Made by a program: the position numbers and the translations under genes. Positions 7,101 through 8,093 of a stretch of 8,093 nt of DNA are shown here, in pieces. The DNA is from an uncultured bacterium (lineage in GTDB: Bacteria > Edwardsbacteria > AC1 > EtOH8): assembly GCA_937958665.1 (NCBI GenBank), contig CALGNM010000382.1:1-8093 (forward strand), read 5' to 3'. The stretch's first letter is position 1, and each line of letters starts with the position of its first letter. The notes under the pieces were generated by a model, which saw only the letters and a list, made by a program, of their open reading frames with translations, was not told the origin of the DNA and did no database searches.

Positions 7101-8029
7101 CATACGCCATTTTGCAGGCCAAGCCCTCCCTTGATTACAATGGGGCAAGGGGTGCTGAAACCTGCATTACTGTTTATGTTCAGGCTGTCGATACGGATGG
7201 TATCGGTGAACATACCTGAGAAAATAATGCCGCCGTTCTCATGGATGTTAACCACCTCGGTGCCGGCACTGTCCGAGTAGGCAAACAGGGTATCTCCCAG
7301 GGTAAGCCCGGAATACAAGTTCAGCACCGCTCTTTTGCCGCTGCGGACCGACATGTTGAAATTCATCCCGGGCTGAAGCTTGAAGCTTCCGCCGGCCAGG
7401 TTGAAGGTGGCGCTATAGGGGGAAGGAAGCGAGCTGCTGGTGGTGATGCCAACATAGGATGAGTCACCGAAATTTACCTCACCATTGACTCCGACGTTGT
7501 AGGTAACGTTATCAACGTTGTTCCCGTAAAGCGCGGCGCCCTTATAGTGAAGAGATATCGGCCGATCAATGATAATGTTAACATTGGCAGCGGCTACTTG
7601 CAGGCGTGCTATATCGGTCGTGCCCATACCGGTCATAAACACATCGGTGCTGCACATGTAACACAGGCCATCTGTGGGTCCTCCCACATATCCATCGTTT
7701 GTAACATTTCCCCATAGCCTGATATACCTGTTGGTAGTATTGTTATTATAAAGTTTTGCCGTGCCCTCTACTTTTAGGCTGGCAGCCCTCTTCGGGCTTG
7801 CTTCCACAATCACGGTATCTCCAGCCTGTATTGTTATGTTAGCATACGGCGGAGTCGCCGGAGGTGCGGAAGACGCAGGGACCCAGCTTGCGCCGTCGTA
7901 GGTTTCCCAGGTTGCCGCCGTCCCCCAATTGCCGTTGGTCACCGACCGGTAATCGCCCGCCACCTGTGCCAGCGCGAGTCCGGACAGGATGGCCAGGGCC
8001 ACAGTCGTCATCAGACACTTTTTTGCCAT
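4175..8029 (-). CDS. Large secreted multidomain surface protein with Ig/FN3 domains and a FlgD-like sorting domain
   Basis: A 1284-residue extracellular protein, probably an adhesin or surface-layer or matrix component; the exact role is unknown. Residues 1-21 are a Sec signal peptide (basic MAKK, hydrophobic core, cleavage after ALALA before Q22). Residues about 35-50 carry WGTAATWETYDGASW, and ITIQAGDTVIVEA follows at 65-77, as in many FCB secreted proteins. Residues about 80-395 are Asn/Gly/Thr-rich and look like a beta-helix. Residues about 396-540 form a beta-rich module with a DGVHP...RQW motif. Two Big_5/SbsA-type Ig domains follow (576-674 and 679-777), sharing VFSEP and DLAGN-LAVLPD. 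Another Ig-like domain covers about 783-885. FN3 strands at 887-915 and 1116-1180 flank an inserted beta-rich segment (about 916-1115). The last 90 residues (YNVLGQKVVTLV, then SSGVYIYQL and basic TRRLTVIR) match FlgD-like/type IX secretion C-terminal domains, which direct export and surface attachment. No secretion gene is nearby. The ATG at 8029 was chosen over an in-frame TTG at 8035 because of Shine-Dalgarno spacing. Confidence 0.9.
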   Translation of the reverse strand: MAKKCLMTTVALAILSGLALAQVAGDYRSVTNGNWGTAATWETYDGASWVPASSAPPATPPYANITIQAGDTVIVEASPKRAASLKVEGTAKLYNNNTTNRYIRLWGNVTNDGYVGGPTDGLCYMCSTDVFMTGMGTTDIARLQVAAANVNIIIDRPISLHYKGAALYGNNVDNVTYNVGVNGEVNFGDSSYVGITTSSSLPSPYSATFNLAGGSFKLQPGMNFNMSVRSGKRAVLNLYSGLTLGDTLFAYSDSAGTEVVNIHENGGIIFSGMFTDTIRIDSLNINSNAGFSTPCPIVIKGGLGLQNGVCYNFPTFRMEKNSTIDRALGALANKPVFTDTINVVYSGAIPCTTGYELPYQSDDAVANLTVYHELYLDSTRYVNNVEAYGGPIIANEGDVLGVFGGYGMNEADGYVIGYMGRPVPVWGGTQQVAFMVGTANGSSPATLSFTGVTKAGLIACRAIDGVHPAAKVPQEAMQRQWDFGWRPDSIADYSSASLKLYYRPEDFNTSFTEADDESTMVMGMVGEDDSTWSFPLVANRIFNGTADGGMIEADEVGPFNAKFTMAKSKTSLTGDVEPPTIVSTLPADGATGVAVDAPIYIVFSEPIDYNSFYWSITPDPSLTETWNATFDTVSLAPISGNLDPSTLYTFRVTGASDLAGNPLAVLPDSFMFTTASGDTISPFVAFVSPAWEATDVGLNEPIIIVFSEPMDTNALVGFTDPFHDFTPAWSTSCDTFTLTPQYSYSPNSTMAVVVTAGTDLAGNSLAVLPDTIVKFTTIGKLGPVITMVEQPGDTYDGTGPFLVRAAITDPGKAGIVADTLWYTDCHLATWWAVTHSTIEGDTFSYSIPGPFAPGTVIEYFLGAWNDGGSAGYDPDMYRGYQLRILDPLPPSSLAAMASNMEVELTWAPPAEIIDYSTGNGTGLFLAAGDITDTRFTPQHYPCKLEQVVSSWWHAAGGDSVEVHVWPDDGSGLPDRSIDLVAPRVVMPLDYPNYTVVDLSSDSLVLSAGDFHVGYVLRTDNRPMPLCDGDGPGIHSTVYDFSADNWGMVWNVDDYNDWAQQAVVSYSSYSKGLKLKSCALEPGNKPLAKLSGLKTLPVANKQAPVYPELKGALLLAKNISGYSVWRSFDLGGPYMSLGTAGAPHYIDNTVTNGTPYYYVVRAHYSTPDTFSAYSNEASATPTGLGGGIVPGLYTLQLKPVAPNPVSGGKASFRFSLPAAGQVSLEIYNVLGQKVVTLVNGRMEAGNHVYDWNGGDANGRKLSSGVYIYQLKAMGRTLTRRLTVIR
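5699..6304 (-). repeat. Two tandem Ig-like (Big_5/SbsA type) domain repeats within the secreted protein
   Basis: Two copies of about 99 residues, offset by 103 residues (309 bases), lie at 6304-6008 and 5995-5699. Both begin with a PP/SPF-type strand followed by a P-x-ATxVG-type segment, contain IVFSEPID or IVFSEPMD, and end DLAGNPLAVLPD or DLAGNSLAVLPD followed by FTT. The DNA is also alike near the end of each copy (shared gccggccaggtcg on the plus strand at about 6050 and 5744). Elsewhere the copies have diverged, so this is an old domain duplication and not a recent DNA repeat. Confidence 0.85.
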
Positions 8030-8037
8030 TTTCAAAT

Positions 8038-8043
8038 CTCCTT
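8038..8043 (-). promoter_or_regulatory. Ribosome-binding site that fixes the start of the secreted-protein gene
   Basis: The minus strand carries AAGGAG at 8043-8038. It is 8 bases from the ATG at 8029 but only 2 bases from the in-frame TTG at 8035. Normal spacing is about 5-9 bases, so the ATG is the likely start and the protein begins MAKKCLM. No promoter can be seen because the insert ends at about 8046. Confidence 0.85.
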
Positions 8044-8046
8044 ATA

Positions 8047-8093
8047 AGATCGGAAGAGCGTCGTGTAGGGAAAGAGTGTAGATCTCGGTGGTC
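8047..8093 (-). other. Illumina TruSeq universal (P5-side) adapter, reverse complement (artefact)
   Basis: From AGATCGGAAGAGCGTCG (8047 onward) to the final TCTCGGTGGTC, the sequence is the reverse complement of the TruSeq universal adapter. There is no i5 index between AGAGTGT and AGATCTCGG, which indicates a single-indexed library. This is synthetic DNA. It cuts the region upstream of the secreted-protein gene just beyond its ribosome-binding site, so that gene's promoter is missing. Confidence 0.97.

Noticed and set aside
4175-8029. Secreted protein as part of a defence, toxin or phage tail system
   Set aside because: There is no toxin, nuclease or tail signature and no partner gene; the domains are structural and typical of surface proteins.
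8027-8035. TTG at 8035 as the start of the secreted protein (1286 residues)
   Set aside because: The Shine-Dalgarno ends only 2 bases before TTG, while the ATG at 8029 has a normal 8-base spacing.

Overview
All genes in this window lie on the minus strand, so transcription runs from right to left. The window is an uncultured-type bacterial contig of about 8.0 kb, enclosed at both ends by Illumina TruSeq adapter sequence (1-44 and 8047-8093). The biological insert is therefore about 45-8046, and the two ends are library or assembly boundaries, not natural junctions. GC content is moderately high by eye.

Layout, in transcription order. (1) 8029-4175: a 1284-residue secreted multidomain protein with a Sec signal peptide, a beta-helix-like N-terminal half, two tandem Ig-like (Big_5/SbsA type) domains, another Ig-like domain, an FN3 domain that appears split by an inserted beta-rich domain, and a C-terminal FlgD-like/type IX-secretion-like sorting domain. 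It ends in a strong GC-rich hairpin (4131-4162). (2) 4101-4073: a sigma70-like promoter that starts a new unit. (3) 4061-3048: holA, DNA polymerase III delta subunit. (4) 3048-2173: a coiled-coil, proline-rich, zinc-ribbon protein whose start overlaps the holA stop (TAATG). (5) 2144-2107: a terminator-like hairpin between that gene and leuS. (6) 2086-45: leuS, leucyl-tRNA synthetase, cut off by the contig end after 680 residues. There is no gap longer than 300 bases without a gene.

Organism: the C-terminal sorting domain and the tandem Ig/FN3 architecture are typical of the FCB superphylum and neighbouring candidate phyla (WOR-3, TA06, Edwardsbacteria, Zixibacteria, Cloacimonetes and similar). 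The LeuS has a HVGH signature and a DTMGGYACSSWYF segment, which differ from the E. coli-type enzyme. No marker here fixes the phylum; assignment to an FCB-like candidate lineage is inference.

How the genes relate: holA and leuS are housekeeping genes of replication and translation. The surface protein is a separate transcription unit that happens to lie upstream. The most interesting regulatory possibility is the holA-zinc ribbon-leuS junction. There, a terminator, a possible mutually exclusive antiterminator and closely placed leucine codons at the end of the upstream gene together have the geometry of a ribosome-mediated attenuator for leuS. This is a hypothesis. I found no defence system, mobile element, CRISPR array, RNA gene or clearly new multi-gene system.
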